A DNA stretch of 46,636 nt from Rubrivivax sp. (GTDB lineage Bacteria; Pseudomonadota; Gammaproteobacteria; Burkholderiales; Burkholderiaceae_C): positions 1 to 46,636 of the forward strand of contig JAUXVE010000069.1 of NCBI GenBank assembly GCA_030680415.1. The letters are read 5' to 3'. The notes beneath the pieces are model-generated. The model was given only the letters and a program-made list of their open reading frames with translations, made no database searches and had not been told where the DNA came from. Shown piece by piece: positions 25,333 through 34,402 of the stretch (positions are counted from its first letter, which is position 1; every line of letters begins with the position of its first letter). The translations under genes were made by a program, and so were the position numbers.

Positions 25333-26564
25333 CACCTCGCATCGAGGTAGTCGCTGTACCAAAGGCCGCCAAGGGGCAGGCCTTCGTCGACCAGGTTCCT
25401 GACGACGACCAGGTCAGAAACTCGGCGTACTGATGAGTAGCCGTCCGCCCCCTTCTCGAGGATCCAAACCTCGGCAGCGGACAACGCATCGACGAAGTAC
25501 GGCTGGTGTGTGGTCACGAAGATCTGAGGTGCGTTCTTCTTTCCCGTCGCGTGCGCCCTGAACTCCTGCGCCAAGGCCTCCAACAGCTTGTGATACAGGC
25601 CGTTTTCCGGCTCCTCGATACAGATGAACGGTGGAGGGTCCGGGTCTTCCATGAGCAGCAGATATGCGAAAACCTTCAATGTTCCGTCCGACATTTGCTG
25701 CGCATAGAACGGGTCATCGAACGCACCGTCGTTGAACCGCAAGACCACGCGCTTGTCGATGGTCACCTCTGTATCGATGGACTTGACGCCGGGAATCTTC
25801 GCTGCGATTCGCTCCAGGATCAGTTTGAAGCGATCCTTGTGCTCGCGCTCCATGAACTGAACGACGTTGCCGATGTTGTCGCCATGGCTGTTCAAGTGCT
25901 TCTGCGGCCCAGCGGATGGCAAGCTCCTGGCAGCGTCAGGGTAGAAGTACGAGAGGTACCAGCCTTTCAGGAAGTCCCTGAACCGCTTGATGCGCGGATG
26001 CTCCTTGAGCGTGCCCAAGGTCGCGATGCCGAGCTGCCTCAGATCCGTTAGCTCAACCGGCTCTTGGGCGCGATCTTCGCCGCCGCCCGCTGTCTCCACC
26101 GCCTCCTCTCCGGCCCAAACCATGCCCTTGCCATGGTGGAGACGAAGGAACGGATACGGGCGCCCATGCTTTTGGCCCTTGCGCCGCTGCTTGAGCACTT
26201 CTGATTCCACGAACGGTCGGCCCGTCTCATCCAGGGCAATTGCCAACTCATAGGTCATGGGCCGTTCGCCCGTGGCCTCGCGGTAGTAAATCTCGAAGCG
26301 AATGGCGTCGTTTGAGCCCATCGAGCGCAGGCGTTCGAACCCCCCGCGCTGCTTCATGTCGCAGGCCGACTCCACATCGTGCGATAGGCAGTCTGCAACG
26401 AAGCCGAACGCGTCGAATAGCGTGCTCTTGCCTACGCCGTTCTTGCCTATCACTACGGTGAAGGGCGTTAGCGGCTCACCGTCTTGTTGGTTCGACAGTT
26501 TTCCGAGCGTCACGTCGCGCAACGCGCGGTAGTTTTGAACACGAAAGCCTTCGATCAGAGCCAT
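25332..26564 (-). CDS. AAA ATPase (AAA_21 type, OLD/RloA-like)
   Basis: A 410-residue SMC/ABC-like ATPase. IEGFRVQNYRALRDVTL is the usual N-terminal strand, Walker A GKNGVGKST lies near 40-48, FICIEEPENGLY (Walker B) near 315, and VTTHQPYFVDAL (switch histidine) near 350. Unlike the RloA-like gene at 22 kb, it is complete at its N-terminus. It pairs with the DUF4276 gene (one shared base) and follows the helicase gene after 49 bp. It probably senses or drives a nucleolytic partner. GC content is a little lower than in the chromosome around it, as in several genes of the module. Confidence 0.88.
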   Translation of the reverse strand: MALIEGFRVQNYRALRDVTLGKLSNQQDGEPLTPFTVVIGKNGVGKSTLFDAFGFVADCLSHDVESACDMKQRGGFERLRSMGSNDAIRFEIYYREATGERPMTYELAIALDETGRPFVESEVLKQRRKGQKHGRPYPFLRLHHGKGMVWAGEEAVETAGGGEDRAQEPVELTDLRQLGIATLGTLKEHPRIKRFRDFLKGWYLSYFYPDAARSLPSAGPQKHLNSHGDNIGNVVQFMEREHKDRFKLILERIAAKIPGVKSIDTEVTIDKRVVLRFNDGAFDDPFYAQQMSDGTLKVFAYLLLMEDPDPPPFICIEEPENGLYHKLLEALAQEFRAHATGKKNAPQIFVTTHQPYFVDALSAAEVWILEKGADGYSSVRRVSDLVVVRNLVDEGLPLGGLWYSDYLDAR

Positions 26565-26613
26565 CTCTTGTCCTCAATTTGGTGGCGCCGAAGGTCGCGC
26601 CTCGTTTTTGGAT

Positions 26614-29319
26614 TCACCATGGCGCCGACAACCTGTCCACGATGTCGCGCCGAGACAGCACGCGCGAGCACAGTTCCCATCGATCCTTGTCGGGGTCGAT
26701 CGTCTCGTGGTACCGCAGCTCGAAGGCGTTGTGCGCCTGGTCGCGGAGGTGGATGTACTCGTCCATCCGCTCTTCCAGCTCTTCCACGCTCTCGATCCAG
26801 TCGTCCTCGATCGTGTCGGGCAAGCTGCCGAAGATGTCGTAGCGGTCCTTCATTCGCCGGGAGATCACGGCATAGACCTGTTCGTCCTGGGTGTGGTGGT
26901 ACACGAGGTTGAGCATGTCCACCGCGTCCCGGACCTGGCCGAAACGCTTGATCCGCCCGAGCCGCTGTTCCAGCCTCGAAGGGTTCCACGGCAGATCGAC
27001 ATTGATGAGCGTGCCGAGCGTCTGAAGGTTCAGGCCTTCGCAGGCCGCGTCGGTGGCAATCAGCAAGCGAATCTCGCGCCGCTTCACCGCCGCCTTGATG
27101 TCTTCGCGCTCCACGGAAGCAAAGTCGGCGCCTCGGTAGATGCCGCTCTTGCCGGCACCGGCGTAGATCGCGACCGGTTCCCCAGGCAGCGCAACAGCCA
27201 GTTCGCCAGCGAGCGAGCGTACGGTGTCGTAGTACTGGCTGAAAACAATGCAGCCGTGCTCGAGCCACGTCCGCCCGTCGGTGCGGTGTTCGGTCAGGAA
27301 GTAATTGACCGCCGCCGTCTTGGGGTCGCGCGCCTCAGGGCGCGACAACTCCTGGACGATCGTGCGCAGGTAGTCTGCCTCCTGCACCGTCAGTGCACTG
27401 AGCACGTCGGCAACCAGGCTGGCTTGCTCTTCCTCTTCCAGCAGCTCACGCCGCAGCATCTTCTCGGCGGTGGATCGGCCAGATGCGAAGCTGGAGCAAA
27501 TGCGTTGCAGCAGCAGCGTCTTCATGAAGCCCGCCGCCTTCGTGCGCTGCTTCAACGCCGCGGTGAAATCTTCCGCCGCACGGTAGGCCAGATCGAAAGG
27601 CAAGTTCGTCAGCAGCCCTGCGCCTTCAAAGCCGACGCCGGCATACGCGCCCTGCTGCGCCTCGGGGTCTGGATGGATGGACACGCCCACGCGTTGCAGC
27701 AGGCCAGCATCCTCCAGGGTCACGCGGCGCCGCAGCACCGTGTGGCGCACGATGGGGTTGTGTTCACGCAGGTAGCCGGGCGCCAGCGCCTGCGAGATGG
27801 CCTGCTGCTCCAGGAACCCGAGCGAGCCAAATCCACGGTCAGTAAAGAACGACTGGTCGGGCAAACCAAGCTGCAAGCGCAGCGTTGCAAACAGCGCGTC
27901 TTCGCTGGCCGGTGGCAAAGGGTTGCGCAGCCATTCCCATGCATCGCGGTCTTCCACCGGGATCTCGGTGCCCTTGACGACGGGCAGCGACCGCTCAAAC
28001 TCGGCCCAGCGCGCCGTGGGCCCGCGCCCCAGCACGAAGTCGGCGCCCGAAGCCAGGATGCGCAGCAAGTCCCAGAGCTCATGGACTTCCGTCTGGATCG
28101 GCGTTGCGGTGCCGAGCAGCACATTCTTCGCGCGCGCGCTGATGCGCAGCATGAAGTCGAGCAGATTGTTGGGCTCGTCCTTCTGCTTGCCAAGCCCGCC
28201 GCGCCGGCGCGCCTTGTGCGCCTCGTCGAGCACCACGGTGCCGAACTTGCGCGTCAGCAGGTGCTGGCGCTCTTCAGAGTCATGGACGATCAGCCCGGTG
28301 GACACGATGGCGATCTGCGCCGGGCACCTGACCACGTCCTCCGGCCCACGCGTGCGAATCTCGTGTCCGTGCGGGTCCAGCCACACCTTCTTGGTGGACG
28401 ACCACACCACGCTCGGAATGCCGAGCTTGTCTGCCAGCTCTACCTGCCACTGCAATGTGAGTGTGGACGGGCACAGGATCAACACAGGGCCGTCGCCCAG
28501 CAAGGCCGACACCATCGCGCTGGCCGCGAGCGACAGCGTCTTTCCCACGCCCACCTCATCGGCAAGCAGCAAGCGCGCGCGACCATAGGTCTCGCGATGC
28601 TGCAGAAACATCGTGACGAACGATCGCTGCCACGGCTGCAGTTGCTCGCCGCCACGGTAGATGGGGCTTTCGGCCAGCGCCGCAGCCGGCACATCCTCAG
28701 GCTTGGCATCGGCAAAGCGGATTTCGACCCGATCCGCGATGCGTTTGACTTCCTCGATGATCGCGTCGGGCAACGGGTAGGCGTCTGCCCACAGCGCCGC
28801 GAATTCCTCTTCGACCCACGCCACGCCTTCGGGCGACTGGTCTTCCCAGAGGATTTCATAGTTCTTTGCGAATGCGCTGCGCGTCTCATTGATCGAGCCA
28901 AGGAAGCAGGTCTTCGCGCCATCCGCGCCCTCGATCACACCAGCCTTGCCGTGCACGAACACCCGGTCTTTCGGCACAACGCGGATCTCGACCCGCCCGC
29001 TCGTCAGCAACTCATGCAGCTTGCGATAGCGATCGCGGTGCAACAGCGCTTCCACCTCGGCCGGTGCCTCATTCCAGCGCTCCTTCAGTGCCGTCTCGCG
29101 CGCATGCTTCGAGATCAGCACGTCAGCAGCATCGAGCTCGCTGTTGCAGACCACCTGCACCTTCGGAATCGACGCGATCGCCTCGCCAACGAGTTCGAAG
29201 ATAGAACTGCGAAAGTAGCCCGCGATGCGGCGATAGGACTTGGCACCTGCTAGCTTCTGCGCCAGAAACGCATGGTCCAGCCGCTTCCGGCGCGACGAGA
29301 AGCGGCGGATGTCGGTCAT
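26614..29319 (-). CDS. PLD-domain SNF2/DEAD-like helicase, phage-defence type
   Basis: A 901-residue protein. The N-terminal phospholipase-D-like domain contains VHGKAGVIE followed by GSIN near residues 120-145, an HxK...GSxN motif with Glu in place of the usual Asp. SF2 helicase motifs follow: ADEVGVGKTLS (Walker A, about 256), VVLDEAHKARR (DEAH, about 364), LLGTATPIQTE, ATDAACEGLNLQ and NPSRLEQRLGRIKRFGQ (about 753-800). Such helicases accompany DUF1156/DUF499 genes in defence islands and are related to helicases of DISARM-like systems. They probably translocate on and cut foreign DNA. The start overlaps the DUF4062 gene's stop by 4 bp. Confidence 0.9.
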   Translation of the reverse strand: MTDIRRFSSRRKRLDHAFLAQKLAGAKSYRRIAGYFRSSIFELVGEAIASIPKVQVVCNSELDAADVLISKHARETALKERWNEAPAEVEALLHRDRYRKLHELLTSGRVEIRVVPKDRVFVHGKAGVIEGADGAKTCFLGSINETRSAFAKNYEILWEDQSPEGVAWVEEEFAALWADAYPLPDAIIEEVKRIADRVEIRFADAKPEDVPAAALAESPIYRGGEQLQPWQRSFVTMFLQHRETYGRARLLLADEVGVGKTLSLAASAMVSALLGDGPVLILCPSTLTLQWQVELADKLGIPSVVWSSTKKVWLDPHGHEIRTRGPEDVVRCPAQIAIVSTGLIVHDSEERQHLLTRKFGTVVLDEAHKARRRGGLGKQKDEPNNLLDFMLRISARAKNVLLGTATPIQTEVHELWDLLRILASGADFVLGRGPTARWAEFERSLPVVKGTEIPVEDRDAWEWLRNPLPPASEDALFATLRLQLGLPDQSFFTDRGFGSLGFLEQQAISQALAPGYLREHNPIVRHTVLRRRVTLEDAGLLQRVGVSIHPDPEAQQGAYAGVGFEGAGLLTNLPFDLAYRAAEDFTAALKQRTKAAGFMKTLLLQRICSSFASGRSTAEKMLRRELLEEEEQASLVADVLSALTVQEADYLRTIVQELSRPEARDPKTAAVNYFLTEHRTDGRTWLEHGCIVFSQYYDTVRSLAGELAVALPGEPVAIYAGAGKSGIYRGADFASVEREDIKAAVKRREIRLLIATDAACEGLNLQTLGTLINVDLPWNPSRLEQRLGRIKRFGQVRDAVDMLNLVYHHTQDEQVYAVISRRMKDRYDIFGSLPDTIEDDWIESVEELEERMDEYIHLRDQAHNAFELRYHETIDPDKDRWELCSRVLSRRDIVDRLSAPW

Positions 29320-30782
29320 GGCCGCGTCACCTTCTTGTACTTCTGCAGTCGGCTGCGCGGCTTGTCGGGTACCGTCATCACGATCAACCCGGCGTCGAGT
29401 GCTGGCTGAAGGTAGGCCGTGCGAAAGTGGTCATCGTCCTTCAAACCCAGAGCCTGCTGCAGTTGTTGCCGGGTCATCTCGCCAGACAGCGCTTGCAACA
29501 GGCGAAGTTCAGGCTCGACTTCCGGGGTGACTTCCGGGGTGACTTCCGGGGTGACTTCCGGGGTTGGGGCCGACGGCCTCTGCAACACCTGCACAAACTG
29601 GCCACCGTCCTGCCGGAACAAGGGCGCCGCCAACCCAGCGTCGCGGCAGCGCGCAATCATGTCCAGCGTGCCGCTGCCGGCCTTCTCCGCATAGCCGGAC
29701 AGGAACATCGGCTCCGCGATCAGCGGGTTGCGTGGGATGGACGCATGCGGGCGCCACAGCGCGGCCACCGTCAGCGGCGCGGGCAACTCGCCCGGGTTCC
29801 ACACCTCCAGCCGGTCGGCAAACAGCATCACCTGCGCGCTGGCGTTGCTGGTGTAGTCGCGGTGCGCCACGGCATTGACAATGGCCTCCACCACCGCCTC
29901 GCGCGGCAGCTCGTAGTCCACCGGCACCTGCGTGGTCTCGGCCCGCGTGCCCACCCGGCGCGCGATCTTGGACATCACGAAGTCCACCGCATCGTCCACC
30001 AGCTCGAACACCGAGCCCTTGAAGATCTGGTACGAGTCGATCGGCTTGCGCACCTGGGTGCCGTGAAAGTGCATGCACTTCACTTCGGACGTCGGCATGA
30101 AGCGCTGCGGCTGGCGCCCGAACAGCAGCACTGCGGCATGCGTTGGGGCGCCACGGTCCAGCAGATTCAGGTGGGCCAGCGCCGTAGCCATGGGCGTGCC
30201 CGGCCCATACACATACCCGCGCTGCCTCTGTGCCCGCGCGAGGAAGAGATCGAGCTTGTCGGGTGACAGGTCATCCTGCACCGCCTCGGCGCACGCAGCC
30301 GCATCGAAGGGTTTGACCTGCAGGCGACCGGTTCGCTCCAGGTGGTCCACCAGGCTGGCGTACAAGCCGGCCGTCAACTCCTGTGTCGTGCCAAAGCGCC
30401 GCCGGGTCAGCTGGTCACCAGCCTTGCGCACCAGCGCGGCCATCTTGGCATGGCGGGCCTTGTCGTCTGCGCCTTTCAAGTACACCAGGCGCGGTTTGCC
30501 CTGCGCCGTGGCGCGGTCGAACTCGTGCTCTGTGGGCGATACGCCGGCAGCGTCCTCGAAGCCGTAGTCGTTGCCGAACAAACCGACGTACACATCGCAG
30601 CGGTCCACTTCATTCAGGTACACCTCGTCGGCACGCTGGTCGCCGGCAGGCAGGTCCTCGAACAGGAACACGCTAAAGAACCGGCGAAGCAGCGGGTCGG
30701 CCTGCACGAAGTCCCGTACCGCCCGCCGCTCGTCGGCAAACTCCTTCTGCACGCTGCTGACGAAGATGCGGGCGGGTTGCAT
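29316..30782 (-). CDS. DUF4062 - GHKL ATPase - winged-helix protein
   Basis: A 488-residue protein with three parts. Residues 1-110 are a DUF4062 domain (IFVSSVQKEFADERRAV, CDVYVGLFGNDYG), a TIR-like fold often found in nucleotide-signalling or defence proteins. Residues 155-400 resemble RecG-like transcriptional-regulator ATPases, with the GHKL N-box REAVVEAIVNAVAHRDY near 290 and LEVWNPGELP. A TPEV repeat linker (about 407-422) is followed by a winged helix (LSGEMTRQQLQQALGL) at the end. DUF4062 stands where an AlbA/Schlafen-type domain usually precedes the GHKL part. It is embedded in the operon: 4-bp overlap with the helicase, 21 bp after the methyltransferase. It could be a sensor/effector or the operon's regulator. 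Confidence 0.8.
   Translation of the reverse strand: MQPARIFVSSVQKEFADERRAVRDFVQADPLLRRFFSVFLFEDLPAGDQRADEVYLNEVDRCDVYVGLFGNDYGFEDAAGVSPTEHEFDRATAQGKPRLVYLKGADDKARHAKMAALVRKAGDQLTRRRFGTTQELTAGLYASLVDHLERTGRLQVKPFDAAACAEAVQDDLSPDKLDLFLARAQRQRGYVYGPGTPMATALAHLNLLDRGAPTHAAVLLFGRQPQRFMPTSEVKCMHFHGTQVRKPIDSYQIFKGSVFELVDDAVDFVMSKIARRVGTRAETTQVPVDYELPREAVVEAIVNAVAHRDYTSNASAQVMLFADRLEVWNPGELPAPLTVAALWRPHASIPRNPLIAEPMFLSGYAEKAGSGTLDMIARCRDAGLAAPLFRQDGGQFVQVLQRPSAPTPEVTPEVTPEVTPEVEPELRLLQALSGEMTRQQLQQALGLKDDDHFRTAYLQPALDAGLIVMTVPDKPRSRLQKYKKVTRP
29517..29564. repeat. Perfect 12-bp tandem repeat, four copies, in the DUF4062 gene
   Basis: GACTTCCGGGGT is repeated four times without a mismatch. On the coding strand it encodes TPEV units in the linker before the winged helix. 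Copy-number change would keep the frame and only alter linker length. Perfect identity of the copies suggests recent expansion. Confidence 0.95.
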
Positions 30783-30803
30783 GGGCTATCCGGTTGCCGG
30801 CGC

Positions 30804-33800
30804 TCAACCCAGCCGCTGGTTCTTCACCAGTTCGCGCAGCACGCGGGCTGCGCTGGCCTCAATGGGGCGCAAAGCATCCAGGCGCTTGGCCAGGTACTCG
30901 GCCAGTTCGGCCACCCACTCACGCTGCGTCATGTCGCCGTAGTAGTTGGGCACGTTAAGCGTGAGATGGGCCAAGACCTCGGCGCCGTCTACGTTCTTCT
31001 GCAGCTCCATCAGTGCGTACAGAGCCGCTCGCAGGGTGGATTGGTGCAGCTCGGAGCCTTCGCCCATCTCGGCGCGAGCGAACTCAACCGCGCTCTTCAG
31101 CCGTGCCTCGTTGGCCTTGTGGCTGGCCAGCAGCGGCTTGAAATCGCGCACCTTGAAAGCCTTGGCGAAGTTCTGGTAGTTGTCCAGCGTCTTGGCCCCA
31201 CGCGCCTCCATGTCGATCATCTTCAGGTAGAAGCGCTCGGCCCCGGAGAGCCGGTCCCATTGCGCCTTGACGATGCCTTGCGGCACCAGGCATTGGTTGG
31301 CGGTGTCCACCGCGAAAGCGATCAAGCCATCGACAAAGGTCGTCTCGTTCTTCACCCGGGGGCGAATGGCCTCGACCGTCATGTCGCGACCGTCGATCAC
31401 CGCGTAACGGGTGAGCACGCGCAGTGCGGCCGCGTATCCTGCCATCTGGATGTCCGCGTCCTCGAACACGTTTTCGTCGCGGTACAGCCCCTTGGCTTGT
31501 TGGTTCAGGCCAGTGAGGTCGGCGACCTGCTTCTCGACTTCTTCCTGGATCTCCCAGGCCAGGTCGTCTCGGGTGGTCTTGTGGATGCCTCGCCGCTTGC
31601 GCAGTACGAGAAGTACTGTTCCCTTCACATGGCCGCCATCTCGTAGCGCGCTCTCGGTTTCCGTGACGACGTACCACGCTGCAGTAACTTGCAGGCCCGA
31701 CGCCCACACAATGTTTGCCATGTCCGCCCAAATCGTGCCGGACTGATGCGTGAACATGATGACCTGAATACCGTTGTCGGGCATGCACTCGGTCATTCGC
31801 TTATAGGCGGAGACCATGCCACGACGAAAGTCTTCGTCCTCGCCCTTGATTGCTAGCGTGCGTCGACTGTCCCAAACCCAGTTGGCGAATGCCGCAGGTG
31901 GATTCTTTCGAATCCAAGCAATGAAGAAGTCCAGGATCTCTTCGTATTTGACAGCGTCGCCATACGGCGGGTCGGTTATGAAGATGTCAATCTCACCTTC
32001 TAGGCGATCCGCTGCACGGGAGGTAACCTCAGCGCAAATGCCTTCATCCAGCGGGAAGCTCTTCCAGTTCGGCATCAAGAACGACAAGCAATTCTCCAAC
32101 CCACGATGGGCATAGGCGAACTGAGTGTTCAACGCTTGATTGTCGAATGTGTTTGATGTGTTCCCACCCGCACCTTTGCTCCCGCTTCCATTCCATCGCG
32201 AGAGCTTGCTGCATTGATCAACCAACGCCATAGCAAGGAACTTTGAGAACTCCTCACTGTGTCGATTCACCAGGGCGGCTATGAACAGTTGCCGTGGATT
32301 GAAGACGTGGTGCCAATGAGTCCATCCTCTTGATCGCACCAGATCAAGTCCTTGATAGCGAGGGGGACCGCCGACCTCAATTCGCATTTCCGGCACCAAG
32401 CCCGCCGCTTGCCAAGCCGCGAGGTTGTCTCCCACATACTCCGCGACGACACGTTCGCGATTCAGGTCCTCCGTCGTAACGCTCCTGAACTGGTAGTCGT
32501 CACCACTGCCATGCCTCTTCTTCCGCATCCACTGCACGCAGTAGAGGCGCTCCTGAAGTAGGTCATCAGGCCTTGGCGCGAAGTCCGTCTTCTCCCACGT
32601 GCGGAGTCGGTTTGTCACAGACCCGTCTGGCCTCTGAACATCGCCACGAAGTGTCGAGATCTTGGTCTTGTGTGGAACTCCAGCCACTTCATGAAACAGG
32701 TAGGCTTCGTCAAATCTTCCATCACGTCGAATAGTGCCCAACTCGGCGGCCTCCAGCTCTGCCGCGCTGACGCCGGAGCGAATTTCGATTTCGTATCGCT
32801 TACGTACAGCGTCCGGAATCAAGTCTGCGACTACGCGATAGCCCTGACTTACGACCATGGTTGGAAGCATCGGAACCAACCATCCTGTTTGCGGACAACG
32901 CGCTTCAAGACAGTAGAGAAAGACCTTCGCGCGCCATCCGCATCCATCACTTTCGATTCCGAGCCTCTCGGTCTCCGATCGAACTGCGTTCAGGAGCTCT
33001 TGCTGCTGATCCGCGAGTTGAGAACGACGCGCTGTGGTGGCACCGACTAGGTTGAACGCACCCCAAGTCAGGGTACATGCCACAGGATTCAGGTCTGAAG
33101 CGAATACGTCGCAACCCAATCGCGCCGCTTCGAATGGAATCTGCCCCGATCCACAGAACGTATCACCTACCCGTGGGCGGTGACCAAAGCGCATCACACC
33201 CAGTTGTTCGACGAGTTCAGGAAATCGTTGAGCAGTCGTACCAAGGTGTGCGTTGACTTCATCCCAGATATGGCTATGGACAGTGTCTGCAACTTCTTCT
33301 GGGCGCCGCGCCAAACCGACTCGATCCCGGTAAGCAACGCGTGGCAGCAACCTGGCCTCGAGCCGCCGCCGATCAAGTTCAGCGATGGCCAATCGCCACA
33401 CGACCTTCACTTCCGCGTACTCGGCGTTAGTCCAGTCGATTGGCGCCGATGGCGGCAGCACACCGGGTGGCTCGACATCGAAAAAGTCAGCAATGCAGCC
33501 AATTTCCAATTGCGCGAGCAGTTCTCTAGGCTTCGGTCGACGCTTCCACCTGGCTACGAACGACTCGTCATCCATTGCCATCAATAGCTCGAAGACCTCA
33601 AGGTCGCGAGCTGGATCGCTTGTAGCTGGCAACAGGCAGCCTAGGACGGCGGCCTTGTTCAAGATCAGAGGCTTGCGCCCCTTCCAGTAACTTCCCAGGG
33701 CGGTGAGGGTCTTGCCACTACCTGCCATCTGCTCTTTGTACGCCTCCGCCGAAAGCTTCTGAACTGGCAACAGGCGCTCAATTAGCGCCGGCGCGTCCTT

Positions 33801-33830
33801 AAGTGAAAACGGAACAATCGCCGTGCTCAT
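30804..33830 (-). CDS. DUF1156 DNA methyltransferase, phage-defence type
   Basis: A 1008-residue protein. The N-terminal DUF1156 region (LIERLLPVQKLSAEAYKEQ ... YWKGRKPL) is followed by the SAM-binding motif GDTFCGSGQIPFEAARLGCDVFASDLNP near residue 222 and the catalytic motif TDPPYGD near 620, so it is an amino-methyltransferase (N6-adenine or N4-cytosine). It probably marks host DNA so the linked helicase/nuclease spares it. It overlaps DUF3780 by 4 bp. The N-terminal two thirds (about 31.7-33.7 kb) are clearly lower in GC, with less biased codon use, than the C-terminal third, which suggests separate origins or an imported segment. Confidence 0.92.
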   Translation of the reverse strand: MSTAIVPFSLKDAPALIERLLPVQKLSAEAYKEQMAGSGKTLTALGSYWKGRKPLILNKAAVLGCLLPATSDPARDLEVFELLMAMDDESFVARWKRRPKPRELLAQLEIGCIADFFDVEPPGVLPPSAPIDWTNAEYAEVKVVWRLAIAELDRRRLEARLLPRVAYRDRVGLARRPEEVADTVHSHIWDEVNAHLGTTAQRFPELVEQLGVMRFGHRPRVGDTFCGSGQIPFEAARLGCDVFASDLNPVACTLTWGAFNLVGATTARRSQLADQQQELLNAVRSETERLGIESDGCGWRAKVFLYCLEARCPQTGWLVPMLPTMVVSQGYRVVADLIPDAVRKRYEIEIRSGVSAAELEAAELGTIRRDGRFDEAYLFHEVAGVPHKTKISTLRGDVQRPDGSVTNRLRTWEKTDFAPRPDDLLQERLYCVQWMRKKRHGSGDDYQFRSVTTEDLNRERVVAEYVGDNLAAWQAAGLVPEMRIEVGGPPRYQGLDLVRSRGWTHWHHVFNPRQLFIAALVNRHSEEFSKFLAMALVDQCSKLSRWNGSGSKGAGGNTSNTFDNQALNTQFAYAHRGLENCLSFLMPNWKSFPLDEGICAEVTSRAADRLEGEIDIFITDPPYGDAVKYEEILDFFIAWIRKNPPAAFANWVWDSRRTLAIKGEDEDFRRGMVSAYKRMTECMPDNGIQVIMFTHQSGTIWADMANIVWASGLQVTAAWYVVTETESALRDGGHVKGTVLLVLRKRRGIHKTTRDDLAWEIQEEVEKQVADLTGLNQQAKGLYRDENVFEDADIQMAGYAAALRVLTRYAVIDGRDMTVEAIRPRVKNETTFVDGLIAFAVDTANQCLVPQGIVKAQWDRLSGAERFYLKMIDMEARGAKTLDNYQNFAKAFKVRDFKPLLASHKANEARLKSAVEFARAEMGEGSELHQSTLRAALYALMELQKNVDGAEVLAHLTLNVPNYYGDMTQREWVAELAEYLAKRLDALRPIEASAARVLRELVKNQRLG

Positions 33831-34402
33831 TCCGCATCCTTGAACAGCGGCAAGCGGAAAAGGTCGTCTTCAACTGGCCGACGACGTCGCCTGCCCGGTG
33901 CAGGTTTCTCCCCGTCAGATAGCGCATGAAACAACGCCCGGCGCCAGCCGCGCTGCGTGTCTTCCGGCAGGCCCGCTTCGGCCACGGTCATCGAGAACAG
34001 CCACCAGCGTTCCTCGGGCCGCAGTGCCGCCCATCGGCTGCAAGTCACTGGAAGTTGTTCGTCGGTGGCCGTCTCCACAGCCCAAGCCAGCACGCACAAC
34101 TCTTTGCCGAGCAGGCGATCGACGAGGTTGGTGCCGGTACGCCAGCGGCCCGTCGCGGTCTTGGCCGACTTGAGTCTGTCGTTGAACTCCCGGCGCGCCA
34201 CGTCCGAAATGCCCGACCACGAGCGACGCAACAAGACCACACGCTCTTCGTCACGCGGAATGCCAGCCTCATGGCCGCGGTAGCCATAGTCCTCGACGAT
34301 CACGACGGGCTCAGTCCGCGCCGCGGGAATTTCGACACGAAAAACATGCGAGCCGAATTTTTCCGGCGCGCCGAAATCGACGGTAGCCAGGGCCTCGATC
34401 AT
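33827..34402 (-). CDS. DUF3780 protein, phage-defence associated
   Basis: A 191-residue protein matching DUF3780: FGSHVFRVEIPA, VVIVEDYGYRGHEAG, FNDRLKSAKTATGRWRTGTNLVDRLLGKELCVLAWAVE, and LRPEERWWLFSMTVAEAG. Its function is not known; it recurs with DUF499 and DUF1156 and is small enough to be an adaptor or specificity factor. It sits with 4-bp overlaps on both sides (DUF499 upstream, DUF1156 downstream), indicating tight stoichiometric coupling. The C-terminus has an arginine-rich patch (PGRRRRRP). Confidence 0.85.
   Translation of the reverse strand: MIEALATVDFGAPEKFGSHVFRVEIPAARTEPVVIVEDYGYRGHEAGIPRDEERVVLLRRSWSGISDVARREFNDRLKSAKTATGRWRTGTNLVDRLLGKELCVLAWAVETATDEQLPVTCSRWAALRPEERWWLFSMTVAEAGLPEDTQRGWRRALFHALSDGEKPAPGRRRRRPVEDDLFRLPLFKDAE

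Noticed and set aside
26608..29253. Long plus-strand open frame opposite the PLD-helicase
   Set aside because: Shadow of a gene with complete helicase motifs on the other strand; no recognisable domain.
29517..29564. CRISPR-like array
   Set aside because: The units are 12 bp, contiguous, without spacers, and encode TPEV in frame.
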